Below, piece by piece: positions 28,501-43,500 of a stretch of DNA of 64,000 nucleotides. The position numbers were made by a program, and so were the translations under genes. The number at the start of each line of letters is the position of its first letter. Within the stretch, counting starts at the first letter, position 1. Source of the stretch: Microvelia longipes (taxonomy: Eukaryota; Arthropoda; Insecta; Hemiptera; Veliidae); assembly GCA_018340805.1 (NCBI GenBank), contig JACMZG010001914.1, positions 5,430,612 through 5,494,611 of the forward strand, given 5' to 3'. The notes under the pieces were generated by a model. The model saw nothing but the letters and a program-made list of their open reading frames with translations. It made no database searches and had not been told where the DNA came from.

Positions 28501-31500
28501 TTCATCACTGAAGAAGAGTTAACTGTAGTGTTAAAATATGATACCCACTTGTAATAATTAACTTATTAACAAAATAAAAAAGCTAGATTGAATTACTCCA
28601 AAATAATGACTTATTCACTAAATCACATATGAAAAAAATGTTAAGCATAGTAGTGCAAGGGGCGGTTACTGCCACTAATGAAATGTAAAAAACACATCGA
28701 ACTTCAAGGGTACTGCCAGCTGAAGAATGTATGATAAAAACACATTACGAGCGCTTAAGAGGCAGATTATAATACTGGCAAATCTATGTTTTAACTGTCC
28801 ACTATAATGAAAATAAGTGTGTCACAAAAAACACATTACCGAGATCTAGGCACCACATTCGAGGGAGAACTTACTGCACACTCAAATCCGCAAGCGATGA
28901 AATATATATTTCTACAGTGCAGACACTTTTAATGTGAGCAGTGGTTCTCATAGGCTCTAGATTATATGCATGTCCAACTAAGAGATAGGTGCTAAAAACA
29001 TGGCTTCAGACTCTCAAAAAGAGGTTTAGCATAGCCAACTATTAGAAGAGTGAGAAACAAAATCAACCAATTGACGTCTTAAGGGTGATTATTTACTTTG
29101 GCGCCAACGTAAAGAATAATCGAAAAAAATAAGACATCTATCGACCTTATAAAAGGTGTGGGTTACAATTTTCACTATTAACACACACTCTTAGTACCAA
29201 GTACATAAGACTAATTCTATCAAGAAAGCGCCCTTAGGGTATTTACTGTCCTAACGTGAAGGAAGAGTAATTAAATACACACAATTTGACTTTATAATAG
29301 GGAATTTACTTCAACAACACTAAGATTAAGAGATTAAAATAGCCTACCACTTTCGACCTTAAGGGTTTACTGCCACACTAAAGAAAGTGGAAAACACATC
29401 GACCTATAGGGTTTACTCCCACTAAGAAAAAAACACATCGACCTTAAGGGTTTACTGCCACTAAGAAAAAAGAAAAAAAAACACATCGTCCGAGAGTGCA
29501 ACATTTTTATGTTCTATTCTAATAGGTGATAATTTTTACTTTTCTCATTATACAGTAGGTCTATAAGAAAAAAGTATTGTGTTTTACAAAAAAAATACAA
29601 AACCGGGATGTCACCGGAATTATCCGTTTTAGGTGTTTTAAAGGGTTTTAAAGGCCTCCTGTGTGGTTTTCAATACTGCAAAACATCTTCGGATTTGCTT
29701 TGCTAATCCTTAGACAGTGAATACATTCATTTTATTCGGAGCGGTCACCTATCCGGAGCACTGACCTCTTTCAATGCTGTCAAACTTTAATCACCCAATA
29801 CAAACTGTAGATATACTTGCACTATTTAAACGAAACTTGGTATACATACTTATTTCATAAAGGGATATACGTGCACTACATTTCAACTTAATTAGATTTT
29901 TTTTCATTTCTTACAATTTTTTAAAAAGAGGGTATTCAAGTCATTTGATAAACATTGAACTCATGCTTATTATTAGATAAAACTTAACAAATAGGTTGGT
30001 CTTATATATGACTCAATCTAAAACCAATCTGGAATCAATTATCTTAGGCAAGAGAAATCTTTTTTTAGGAAGATAGATATTTAAAAACTGCTGGACACAA
30101 ATTAAACATCCCATTAGCAATTTTTCAAAGAAATTTACTACATGTCAAACTGTCACCAAAAAAAATTTAAATTGTCACTACTAATAAGTCAAATAATAAA
30201 TACTAAAATGTCAAATGGTCACTACTAAGAAGTCAAACGATAAATAATAAAATGTCAAATTGACACTACTAATAAGTCAAACGATATTAAATACTAAAAA
30301 CAATTTCAATACTAATAAGTTCAATTAATAAATACTAAAATGTCAAATTGCACTACTAATAAGGTCAAACGATAAATACTAAAATGTCAAATTTTTCCTG
30401 GGTACTTCTTTAGATAGTTACTCCCCCAAAAGGGAGTAACCAAGGATTTGATATAGATTATTTGCTCCCTATAACAAAGTAAGAAAAGAAAGATTTGAAG
30501 GGCAAAAATGTTTATTAAAAACAAAGAAAAGGGGAAAATTAAAGAAAAGGGATCTCTAAAACACCGTCCATTCTCTTCCATATAAATACTCATGGGGCGA
30601 CAGTATAGACAAAGTATTGAATATAACGAATTTAATATAAATAAATTAGAGATATTCAACCTTTAATGAGGCAGTATGTGATAATACATGGACACATGAG
30701 GGACACCTTTTCTATAAACGTACCACAAAAGGAATATTGGAAAAATGTATAGAAATAAAATAAATAGGTAATAAAATCATAAATAAATAGGTAAATACCT
30801 ATTTATAGAAAATAGAAATAATAATTAAGAAATAAATAAAGACTTAAATTAATAATAAAGTAATAAATAATTATTAATAAATAATGTGTAAGTAATTATA
30901 TAAAGATGTTTAGTAAAAATATAAAAACACTAAACCTTAAAACTCAAGAGCCATATACCAAAGGACAACAGAAAGAAAGCATATTTGATAAAAGCACAAC
31001 AAGTAAAAAGAGTTACATAAACATTAAAAGTAAGACATTCTAAGTTTTACTTATTGAAAAAAAACTTGTATAGTTATAATATCAATTATCAATTCGATTT
31101 ACTGAGATAAAACGGTACACAATGAGTCCATGGTCAAATAAAAAATGAACTGTGATTATTTTTACTTAATAGATTAAAGAATATTAATAGATTTAAGGTA
31201 TTTGTTAAAAATGAAATGAAAAATGTTCAAAACTAAAATGGACAATGTCATGTAATAATTGTAAATATGGAAAAAAATACATAATGGATAACAAATCTAA
31301 CTATAGAGCATGAGATGAGCATGAGTATATAGTATAAGCAAGCGATGTACAGAAGTAACTATCTGGAAAAAGATTACTCCTTTCATAACAGGGTGGGGAG
31401 TAACATCTGAGAAGGTAATCAGAGACCTTCTTTAAATGGTTACTCCCTCATAGGCGATGTTGGGAAGTAACCATCTGAAGAAGGGTTACTCAGAGGACCT

Positions 31501-34500
31501 TCTTTAAATCGGTTACTCCCCTCATAGCGATGTTGGGAGTAACCATCTGAAGAAGGTTACTCAGAGANNNNNNNNNNNNNNNNNNNNNNNNNNNNNNNNN
31601 NNNNNNNNNNNNNNNNNNNNNNNNNNNNNNNNNNNNNNNNNNNNNNNNNNNNNNNNNNNNNNNNNNNNNNNNNNNNNNNNNNNNNNNNNNNNNNNNNNNN
31701 NNNNNNNNNNNNNNNNNNNNNNNNNNNNNNNNNNNNNNNNNNNNNNNNNNNNNNNNNNNNNNNNNNNNNNNNNNNNNNNNNNNNNNNNNNNNNNNNNNNN
31801 NNNNNNNNNNNNNNNNNNNNNNNNNNNNNNNNNNNNNNNNNNNNNNNNNNNNNNNNNNNNNNNNNNNNNNNNNNNNNNNNNNNNNNNNNNNNNNNNNNNN
31901 NNNNNNNNNNNNNNNNNNNNNNNNNNNNNNNNNNNNNNNNNNNNNNNNNNNNNNNNNNNNNNNNNNNNNNNNNNNNNNNNNNNNNNNNNNNNNNNNNNNN
32001 NNNNNNNNNNNNNNNNNNNNNNNNNNNNNNNNNNNNNNNNNNNNNNNNNNNNNNNNNNNNNNNNNNNNNNNNNNNNNNNNNNNNNNNNNNNNNNNNNNNN
32101 NNNNNNNNNNNNNNNNNNNNNNNNNNNNNNNNNNNNNNNNNNNNNNNNNNNNNNNNNNNNNNNNNNNNNNNNNNNNNNNNNNNNNNNNNNNNNNNNNNNN
32201 NNNNNNNNNNNNNNNNNNNNNNNNNNNNNNNNNNNNNNNNNNNNNNNNNNNNNNNNNNNNNNNNNNNNNNNNNNNNNNNNNNNNNNNNNNNNNNNNNNNN
32301 NNNNNNNNNNNNNNNNNNNNNNNNNNNNNNNNNNNNNNNNNNNNNNNNNNNNNNNNNNNNNNNNNNNNNNNNNNNNNNNNNNNNNNNNNNNNNNNNNNNN
32401 NNNNNNNNNNNNNNNNNNNNNNNNNNNNNNNNNNNNNNNNNNNNNNNNNNNNNNNNNNNNNNNNNNNNNNNNNNNNNNNNNNNNNNNNNNNNNNNNNNNN
32501 NNNNNNNNNNNNNNNNNNNNNNNNNACTCTTTACAGCACCAGAGTAGCTCAAGTTAGAATCTTTTTCGTCATTTTCGTCGTCTGGCACTGGGCCAGGGTT
32601 GTCAACTTCAACAGAGTTGGGTGACTTCTGTCCCTCATCAATATTTTTTGTATCATCTACTACATGTTTTTCACCTAAAGCTTCGTGAGAAGCGGGATTG
32701 GATTCAACTGGCTTCACTAATTTACTGTTGATAGCCTTTTTTAGGCTTCTAACCTCGCCTTCCAGGGCGAGCATCCTCGTTACGACAGACGAGATCAGCA
32801 TCTCGTAATTGTCAATGACAGAAAGGTCTAACCCCCCTAGGCACTTGGTGCAAGACCAGGAAAGCCCGGGCGTCTTACATTCAATCAGAGCGCTGGCTAC
32901 GGCTCTGCTCAGTCCTGTGCAAGTAGAGTGATACCCCAAGCCACACTTTTTACAGATAATGTCTTTATTTTGGCCAGAGAGGCCTTTCTCACAAGCTACA
33001 CAATTAAGTAGGTCAATACCGCTCGGTGTCGTCATTTTTATAAAAAATAAATTATTGTCTTTTAAATATTGCAATTAAACTCTTAAATGCAAAGTCAGCA
33101 AATTGAGTCAATTATTTTAATACTAACACTACACTATTTAACTACTCTACACTATACTACATCTACTCTACGAGTGTAACGCTACGACAGCTGGATCACT
33201 ACAGCTGTTATTCCTAAAGGAAAACACTTGTACCAAATTTTAATTTAATTGGATTATTTTTTCAATTTTTCAAAAAACCTATACAAATAATTGTCACACA
33301 AATCAAGTGTTTATTCGTCAAAATTGGATAAATAGAACCTAAGTTATAGTGTTTTCAGAATAACTTAAACAATTCCGAAAACATATACTATTTTTGAAAA
33401 AATCAGCTGACTTTGCAAAAGTTAACATTTTTTTGGGGGGGTTTTGCCAATGTAATAATTTTGCTTGTATTTATCTTGCTTTTTGCTGAATAAACACTTA
33501 ATTTATTGGCAATTTGATCAGCTTTAAAAAATGTTACTTCAAGTTTTGCAAACGACTAACAGGGAACCATTTATTTCAAGAAATCTAAAACTATACGATT
33601 TTCTAAAATGTTGAGCCTGCACAATGATATGAAGGGCTCCACTCTGGACAGACAGACTATGTTTTTTCTTCATAGCATTTTTTCAGGTCTGGCTCCTAGG
33701 CTATAACCTCTACAGCAATTGCTGATTTTTAGCTTGAGAGGATTCACAGCAAATGCTTATCACACCTTGACCAATTTTAAGCCTATTTTAACACTTAAAG
33801 AAAAAAGTTATAAACCCCCTATGCAGCAACAGTACTAAGAAAATTACTGTAACAGTACTAAAAAAATTACTGTAACAGTACTAAGAAAATTACTGTAACA
33901 GTACTAAAAAAATTACTGTAACAGTTCTAAGAAAATTACTGTAACAGTTCTAGGTTAATTAATGAAGACTTAATTGGTTGTTTGTTTTTGGTTTTTGTTT
34001 ACACTGAAGATGCCTGGCTCCGCCATGCGAAACGTCTGTAATTAATGTTAATTTAAATTAAAAATTTCTAAAGGACTGAAGTCTTCATTAATTAACCTAG
34101 AATTTAATTCTTAACAGTCCAATAACTATTTTGTTAATTACTGTAACAGTACTAAGAAAATTACAGTAACAGTACTAAGAAAATTGCTGTAACAGTACTA
34201 AGAAAATTACTGTAACAGTACTAAGAAAATCACTGAGACAGTACTAAGAAAATAACTGTAACAGTACTAAGAAAATCACTGTAAAACTACTTACTTCCTG
34301 ATCAACAAATTCCTGAGATCTGAGCCTGAGATATATCCTCTGGTCACCTAAGCCTGAGACTGGCATGAATGGCCACTGAGGTACTTTCCTTGTCATGCAA
34401 TCCTCTACTGTCTTGTACCTACCAGCAACAATATCATATGAGTAGTGATAGATACTAAGGGAAAGGTGATTCAAGAAAAAAAAGCTTATTTGACCCACTA

Positions 34501-37500
34501 GATTATTTATTATACTCACACATTAATATAATTTATTGTAATATTATTTTTTATCAAATCGTCAATACCAATATTTTGACTGTGAAAGACCTTGTTAATC
34601 ATTTCATTCCTTCAGTGCATTCAAATATTTAGTGCTTATTTGTGTTCTTTTTTCTATATTGTGATTTGTTTTTCTTTTTAATTCATAAATATTGAATTTT
34701 ATCCAGATTTGGGTTCAATTGAAAATTTGATTTTATTTCATCAATTAAAGAAAAATCTAATCAAAGGTAAGAAAAGGTAACAAGTAACATTTAATAACAT
34801 ATCCTCAAGGTATTAAAATTCATCAAGTTTGTCAGAAAGAATTGTTAAAATTAAAGAGCAATCCAACCATGGATGGTCCTTGACACTCTCCAACAAACGT
34901 TAAGCAAGAAATCCAAATCCATTGATGAAGATGATGGTACGAGATATTTTAATAAAGCTGATGAATTACATTTCTTAAATAGATCCTTGATTAGAATTGG
35001 ACAATCTCTAGTAATTATAATAATTATATTATGACTTTTCTATAACCCATAACAAGACTTTTGCCTCAAAATGTTAAAAAATAAATGTTGTAATTTTTTT
35101 TAATAATTAATAAGAACGAGAACTTATTTTATTCTGTTTTTATACTTTTTCTTTATTATTATTTTCTTCTTTATTTAGATTATTACCGATTGTTTGATAA
35201 AGTTATAAGTTAAAGTACACCAATATAACAAAATTATTAATTTTTCCAATTTTCATAAATTTGTTATCACCAATAACTCTGGGGCCCAAAGTCAGCCCTC
35301 TACCAAACTTGGATGGTTTATTAGAGCAATGTTTAAAGATTTTTTTTTTTCAAAAAATTTAAAAAGTCCTTTCCTTGAGATATAGTGGTTTAAATTTTTT
35401 TTCCTCAAGAAACTCATAAATAAACCAAAAAATATAGCTTAATCTCTTTTGAAGGTCTACTCTTTCCCTTTAAAACGAGACCCAATACAGCTCTTTATCT
35501 CAACTCGTTCTCGAGATATAAGCCATCAAATGTTGAGCAAAACCCTTAAATTTTAAGCAAAAAATCTAAAAATCAAAGTCTAAAAACTCTTAGAGCACTT
35601 AAACTCAAAAAACTATTAAAATCTGCAATAGTCGATGCAAAATGGTGAGTTGAGTTGAAATGGAATGCCATTATATACCATTATATATTTGTATTTATCA
35701 ATAAATCTTAACTTTAAATAATCTATCTAAATATTAATACATTGTAAATATATATTTACGTATTGTAAATGATTAGTATATAGAATATATATTATTTATA
35801 CAATTTTATATATACTTCAGGTACAGAGCAAATAGTTTAAATACAGTATAATATAAATTTTGTTTATTAAGCTTTTAAGATACAGTGTTGAAGGCCAATC
35901 CATGTAGAATAAACAATAAAAGGATTTATATGGTGAAACAAAATGACCAGTAAAACTAACTCGATATTATTGCTAACACAATTGTTTCGAGTAGATTACA
36001 ATATAACTATACATATAATAGTTCACAATGCCTAGACTGTCAATTGAAACTGTTTTTAGTTAACTGAGCTTGACGAGGTAATAAGTTACCCTTTTTAACT
36101 TTACCAAATTCTAAGTACTATAATAAGAGGGTTCCTAGTGTTGTAATGGGGCACGTTTGCTTGCCACCTGGAGACAGTTTAGGTTCAATTTTGATCAGGG
36201 CCTCTTGGATTTGCACGCAAGGAATAGAAATCCTGCCATATTTAGTTCCTTGAAAGACAACAAAAACTCTTTGGTTTCACTACTTCTCTTATAGAACTTC
36301 CATATTTATTATAATTAGAATAAAATGTCTTATAGTTCTAAATCTGCAATAAAAATGACGCCCGTAGCTAACACATAGGCCACATTGAGCCCATTAAGCA
36401 AATAAAACTAATTTACTCATCAAGCAAACAAGCCTTATTAGGCCTATCAAACAAAAAAACTTTTTTTAAGCAATAATAAAAATAGATTATAGTTTAGTCT
36501 CTTTGTTAATAGTATATTCATGTAAATATACATTCTTTTGATTTTTATTGTCATAAATTTGTCCAACAGCTACTACTATTAGATTGTTCAGACCAAATGC
36601 CGTAACTGAATACCTGGATGAGAGAGAGGTGGCAGAAACAGGCTGCAGATGCTGGTCAGATTTCTTCCTAAGTTCTAATATTCTACTTATAAGTAATTCC
36701 TTTTCTTTTTCTTTACTGTCACATGTATTATCTTCCTCTAGCCTTTGTCTCTTGTAAATGCCTCAACACAACAAATAACAAATATAACCAACATAACATT
36801 ACAGAAACATAACCAGAATTTAACATAACTCATCAAAATCTAGACAATTAAGAAAGTAAAATTATTGGAGTATGCAATATCGTTTAATGAATTACATAAA
36901 TTTCACTTCAAGTATTTTTTTATTTATTTTACGCTTAAACCTGTAGGGTCATATTAGCATTTCCACTGCCACAAATCTCACTAAACTAATCCACCACAGA
37001 CTTTGTACTCACCCAATAAACTATTAGCAGCCAAGGAAACCACTTAAAACCCTGGCTGGGTTGGGTGGAATTCAAGACCTCCCGAGTGTACGGTACAAGG
37101 GATGACCTCATATTAAAATCCTCTCCTGGCAGGGTTTGAACCCTTAACTAAAGTAAATTATATACCTCTTTATATTATTTTGTAATTTTGTAATTTGTAA
37201 TTTATTTAATAAAAAATTTATTATAAAAAAAAATAATAATAATAAAAGAAAAGAAGTCTCTTTACAAAATAAAACTTTATTTTTGATTGCCTCCACCTAC
37301 CTTTTTTTATTGTTTTTCTTAAAGTATTAGGTATATGAGATCAGCCATTTTGTTTAAGTTGTTCACTGCTATTTTAACTGATAGTGATAATCATGCCTCC
37401 TTACTTTAAACTTGAAGGTACTATATAATTCAATATTTTTTATCACTATATAAGTATACAACTATATTAGTTTTTTTGCATTACATTACAGGCTCAATTT

Positions 37501-40500
37501 AGGATGGTATGACAATAATCACTTTTTTTATTCACTTTATTATTAATCTCATTTTTTTTTTATAATCTATATTGAATTTTATTTTCCTAATCTACACTGT
37601 AGTTGTATAGGAAGTATTGGTTTTTGTGCATTTTCTTTCCCTCGTCTATTAATTAATTAGGTCTTAAACTTATAATTTATTACCTTAACTTATAACTTAC
37701 TACCTTAACTTATAATTTATTTATTTATTAATTATTATAATTTATAAATTTATTAAATTAATTTATTATTATTATTCATAAATTTACTACCTTTATATAT
37801 TACTTTCTAGAAAATTGTTTCCCATTTTCGAACACCTTTTTATTCTTTTCTTTGAATACTTTTTTTTTCTCTTTTATATATATTCTTATTTATTTATTCT
37901 TATATATTTATATGATGTGATGTATTATGTATAATGTTAAGATGTATTTATATTGTGTTGTATTGTATTATATTTTATATTGTATGTATTTATTATGTTA
38001 CATATGTTTGTATATATCAGTACTTATATGTATTACTATATTATATTATGTTATTGTATATAACATTGTAAGTATTAATAAATAAAATATATTTTATTAA
38101 TATATATTAGATATATGTTATATATTATGTTATTTTATATTTATCACATTATATATATATTTATGTATATATTTATATATGTATTCTTCTTATATATAAT
38201 ATACTATATAATTCTATTTTCTTCCTATGATCTGTTCTACTATTTTTTTCTAGAAAACCCCACTCACAGACTCCAGTCTCGTGGGATTGCCTACATAGTT
38301 TGATGTAGTTACTTTTATACATAGTTTTAACTGGTTACTTTTATATATTTTATAATTATTATATATTTTTATATCGTAGTATTTATTGTAAGTTTTGTTT
38401 ATATTATGTTTATGTAAGTTTTACTTATACCATGGCAATAAAATTCTTTTTGAATTTGAATTTGAAATTTATTCGCAAAGAGCCTTCAACCTAACTAGAT
38501 GCCATCATCAGTGCAAAACCTAACAAACAATTAAATAAAATAAGAAAACACAAAAAAAATTACCTAACAAATGATGAGCAAAAGTATGGAAAGTAGACAA
38601 AAATAAATAAAACAACTACTGTTGAGAAGTAAAGAAGAAGAGAAGTGAGTCTATGTTTTTCTATTAGATATGAGAGTCAGACTGACAGTAGAAGGCGATG
38701 GCGCTTGTAGCACTTGTAGTTTTTGCACTGATGATGGCCTCTAGTTAGGTTGAAAGCGCTTTGCCAATAAAGTTTTATTTTGTGGAGAGACTTCTTTTCT
38801 TTCATTATTTATAATGGACTCCATTCACGCTCACTCTAAGGAGATATACCTTAACTAAAGGGTCAAAAGGCAAGTGCACTATCACTGAGCTACCGGAATC
38901 AGTCAAGTAAATTTATTAGAGTATGTATTATTGAATAATGAATTTCACATAAATTTTATTTCAAACAAAACAATCCCGTGATCTAGGTAATACAAAGCCT
39001 AAGAAAAGTGATGACTACAGCTGTCAGTATCGTCTTGTTGACAGTATAGAATAAACTCTTATGAGTGTTGCTCTAGTGAATATTGTATAATACTACATGG
39101 CGGTATTCATACATCTGATGTCACTCAAGCAGTTGAGGCCGTTTTCCCGCCAAAAGAACATATTTAAATATATTTTTTTCTTTTTTTCTTTTTTTTTCAT
39201 TCAATATTTTACAGGGTTTTCTTTTATATGACGTACTTTAAGATAATACAATAAAAAAAATGGTGCAAATACTCTATTACCCTAGTTGATTGTTTATACA
39301 AAATAGGAACTTACCACTAGTATCATTATCATCTATATCATCGATATCACCAAAAAGCTCCCTTTGTGTTCTCTTGGCTTGACTGGTAGCATCGGACGGA
39401 TCACTAGACTGTATTACAGTAGAATCTGATGCAGCACTAGGTTGTGACATAGCAGGGTCAGACTGCGTCAAAGGTTGAGAAAGAAGATCTAAAGGAGCAC
39501 ATCCTGTAGACACTCCTGAACTATTCATGGTGGTGTTGCATGATTTTACTTCATCACCAGCTTCCGTCTGAAAACCAATCAAACTCTGTGAAATAATATA
39601 CATAATCCAGTGAGGAGATTGTTCATACGAGTTTTGAAGAGGATTGTACAGTCATTAATAGGAAAAATATAGAAACTGCACACAACTAGTATAGACAAAA
39701 TATATTATACTTATTTATGCACCAAGGGAGTAAAGAATGTCATTATTTCCCTGAGCATTATTTTGGCGAAAGCCGAGGGAACCAAAGGATTTAAATCCTG
39801 AGGCGAAGCCGAGGTAGGAAATTATTGTGAGGGAATAATGGCATTTTACTCCCAAGGTGCATACAAGATTTTATCTCCAGACCTCGACATAAAGTAAGAA
39901 TGTTTTTTTTTTTCATTTCTTATTTCAAGATTTTTTCAACTGACAATTATCTTACCTTTATCATAAGAAACTCGTCGTTAGGTGAATTATGCAAAAAATC
40001 TTCAACTTGATTCTTAGTAAAAACATTCGCTTTTTTTTGCAACATAACCTTGGTTTTTTCTTTTTAAAAATGCTATTAGTGATGCAAAGCTTTTGATATT
40101 AACATTTTCTCTCACAAGCAAAGATGATTTGATCATTGAATACAGCGACCACAGACTTGACGCTTGTTTTGTTTTTCATTCATTATTAAAATAAACAAGC
40201 AATGCATTTTCACTTACTTGTTGTATATTATGGTCATGACACCAACTTTTAAAATTGTTACATGCTTTGTCATATAACTTTTTCGATTTCTTTGTAACAA
40301 GTTTTCTTTTACCAAGTTCGCTTCAATAGCAATGTCAGGAGGTGTATTGTTAAAAAGTTCGTCTATATCGCACACAATATTATCTGACATAATTGAAATA
40401 TTAGAGTAGAATATTAGAGCAGTTATAAGTAATATTTTAATACAATCATAAAAGTTTAAAACAGGTTAAACAGTTAAAGCTAAGGTTTTAAACTAAAAAA

Positions 40501-43500
40501 AACTTTGATTTAATAATATTTTGTCAAAAAAAAAAACAATGAGTATGCAAATCTTAAAATGGTTTTAAAAAAATCAGGATAGCCAACTAAATTTTTTTTA
40601 CTTTTAAATAGAGAACTAGTTTTTATTTTTTAAATTATTTATTCTTATATTATTATTAGCATTACACTAGCTCTACCTAAAATGATTGTTAATGTCACTT
40701 GGGAGTGAAAAGTGATTCTTTACTCTCTTAAATCTAGTCATTAAATTTTGTATTATATAATATACAATTTGTATTATATATTATGTACTAGTAAGTATTA
40801 GTAATAGAACTAAGTAGTACTAAGTAATACTAAGTACTTAGTATTAGTAGTAAGTATTAGTATTATGTACTACAAAGTATTATATAATTTGTATGTATAT
40901 TTATATTGTATGTATATATTAGTGTATAATTGTATATTTATATTGTATGTATATATTAGTGTATAATTGTATATTTATATTGTATGTATATATTAGGTAT
41001 AATTATATTTATATTGTATGTATATATTAGTGTATAATTGTATATTTATATTGTATGTATTATTAGTGTGTATATTTATAATATAGTGTATATTTATATT
41101 GTATGTTATATTAGTGTATAATTGTATTATGTGGGGAATAAAGGTTCTTTTTATTTATTTATTATTTATACCGTCTAGAGATAAAAAGTTTTATTTCCTC
41201 CAAATACAAAACAAACTGCCTTACAAACTTAAGCTTTTCTACCAATAAGCTTAAAAATTATAGGAGCATATAATATTACTGTTCAAGCTAGAGCTAAACA
41301 AGCTTAAGCTCTAACAAGAAAAGCATCAATTAAAATCTATTTGTATAAATAGCAAGAGAACAGCTCTAGCCAAAGACGTGGTTTAGAACTCTTTCTAAAG
41401 AGTCTATTAGAAAGAGATCTATGAGTCATTAAAAGCAGTTTTTATCAAACCAATTTTTATGACTTTTTTACTTTCCTCATTTATACTGAAGGGATATAGG
41501 AAAAGTATTGTGTTAGCAAAAAATCCCCAACCGGGATGAAACTAGAATTATCCGTTTTGGTTGTTTTAAAGGCCTCCTGAGTGATTTTCACAAAGTTGTC
41601 GGTCTGTATGTGTGTGTGTACCTGTTATCATCGTAGCTCCAAGTGTATTCATGCTAAAGAGTTGAAACTCGGCACAAAAATCAGTCTACTATTGTAGTTG
41701 TGCTATTCGGAAAATAATTTATTTATGACGTCATGAACCTGCAATGATGACTCAGCAAAAATTGCAAATAAATCAATAAACATGGAAAAATTATGCAATC
41801 AGATTGAGATTTGGCACGCTTGTAGACATGTATAAGACTAACATATGCGCCAAGTTTCAACTCATACTAATTTAAGTTTTATTAAATGACTTGTGTACGT
41901 TTTTAAAAAAATCAAAAAATGATTCCATTGAGTCTAAATTTGGTACATGTGAATACCTTTACATAATAAAAGCGTACACAAAGTTTTGTTTCAATATGAC
42001 AGTAAATTCATGATTTACAATGGATCATAAAAATTATGCAGCATTGAGCGTGGTCAGTGCTGTATTGGTGATTGCTGAGAATGAAACGGATGCATTTACC
42101 ATCTGAGGACAAGTGAAGCGAGTCTGAAGACATGTTCCAGTATAAATGTAGTGAATTGTTTATTTTTAGGATGAGCGAAGTGCGTCTGAAGCAGGGAGGA
42201 TGAGCGAAGTGCGTCTGAAGCAGGGAGGATGAGCACAGCGAATCTGATGTGATGAGGAAAAGTTCAGAGGTACCCCGTACCCGAGTTGTTAAGCTTTATA
42301 TGACGCCGTTTTGATGTGCAGTGTTTGTGTTTCATTCCCCAATAGATTATAATTGGAAACATGGCACTTAAAGATATTGGATGACATGTTTATCTATGGT
42401 TTTCGAACCTATTGATAACTATGGCAAATAAATGTTTACAACTTTTATTCTTTCTATGAACTTAATGATACAACTCTACATCAACTATATTAGTTTACTA
42501 TTCAGGCAATGAGGAGAAGATATAGTAATCCTCAGTTTCGCCTCTAATGCTGATTAATCTCATCATAAAAAAAGTTTATTAAAGTAATGTAAAATGAGGG
42601 GTCGACGGTAAAGACAGTGTTCCGACTCCCCTCTTTTTCCCTAGGGTGGAAGATGGCCATGCTTTCAATCAAGGGGAAATCTAGTTCAACTGATATGCCG
42701 TAAGTCCATTTTTGATATAAGCTTACAAAAATGGAAAGAAATATGGAGAAATTCAGAAAAAGGACTATGGACAAAGCAATTTTTTCCAACAGTTGAGAGC
42801 AGATCAAAAATTAATATATCCATAACATACAAACAAACACAAGCTCTCACTGGCCATGGCTTTAACAAAGCATATCTCCACCATTTTAACACCATTACAG
42901 ATCCAACAGGCAGCTGCAATATAGTTACTCCACAAGCATGGCAACATGTTATTTTTGATTGTCCACTTTTTTATGCAAAGAGAAGCTTATTAATATTAAG
43001 TCTTGTCACAAGAGGAGAATCTTGGACCCCAACAAATTTTCAAATGTTTGTCAAATTTTTTCTAAATTTATTAATTCTTTAGATTTTGATTTACTAAGTT
43101 TGTAAAATATTCTACTTTTATATTTCGATCTTATTACAACAATATTTTGTTTTCTTATTTCTATCTTATTATTTTTTTATATATTTAATATATTTTTATA
43201 ATAATTTACTTCCTTTACCTTATTATTTAGATTTATTTTATATTTATTAAATTTTAATCTTATTTCAATTATTGCTCTACTAAGCTAAACCATATAGTCT
43301 TGAAATCAAAATTATTAACCTTTATTTTACTTTAATTTGTAGCTAAATTCCATTTTCACTTTAAAAAAATCCTTTTGAGTAATTTATACATCTTAAGTTT
43401 TCAATAGCAGATAACATATGTAATAATTATTGGGGCATATGGAAAACAAACGGCTTTCTAAACGGGTTACGTTTAGATGGGAAAAAAAATCTGTGCCACT

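Larger units (their letters stand above)
27400..29500. other. Probable low-accuracy assembly block
   Basis: CTF18 coding traces at 28193-28560 contain an indel every 20-30 bases, while exons outside are clean. A 38-40-bp tandem repeat inside (28640-29490) is crisp near 29400-29490 and blurred to its left. Both fit unpolished long-read sequence. Confidence 0.6.

Noticed and set aside
28650..29490. Possible CRISPR-like spaced repeat
   Set aside because: The repeats are directly tandem with no unique spacers, and the genome is eukaryotic.
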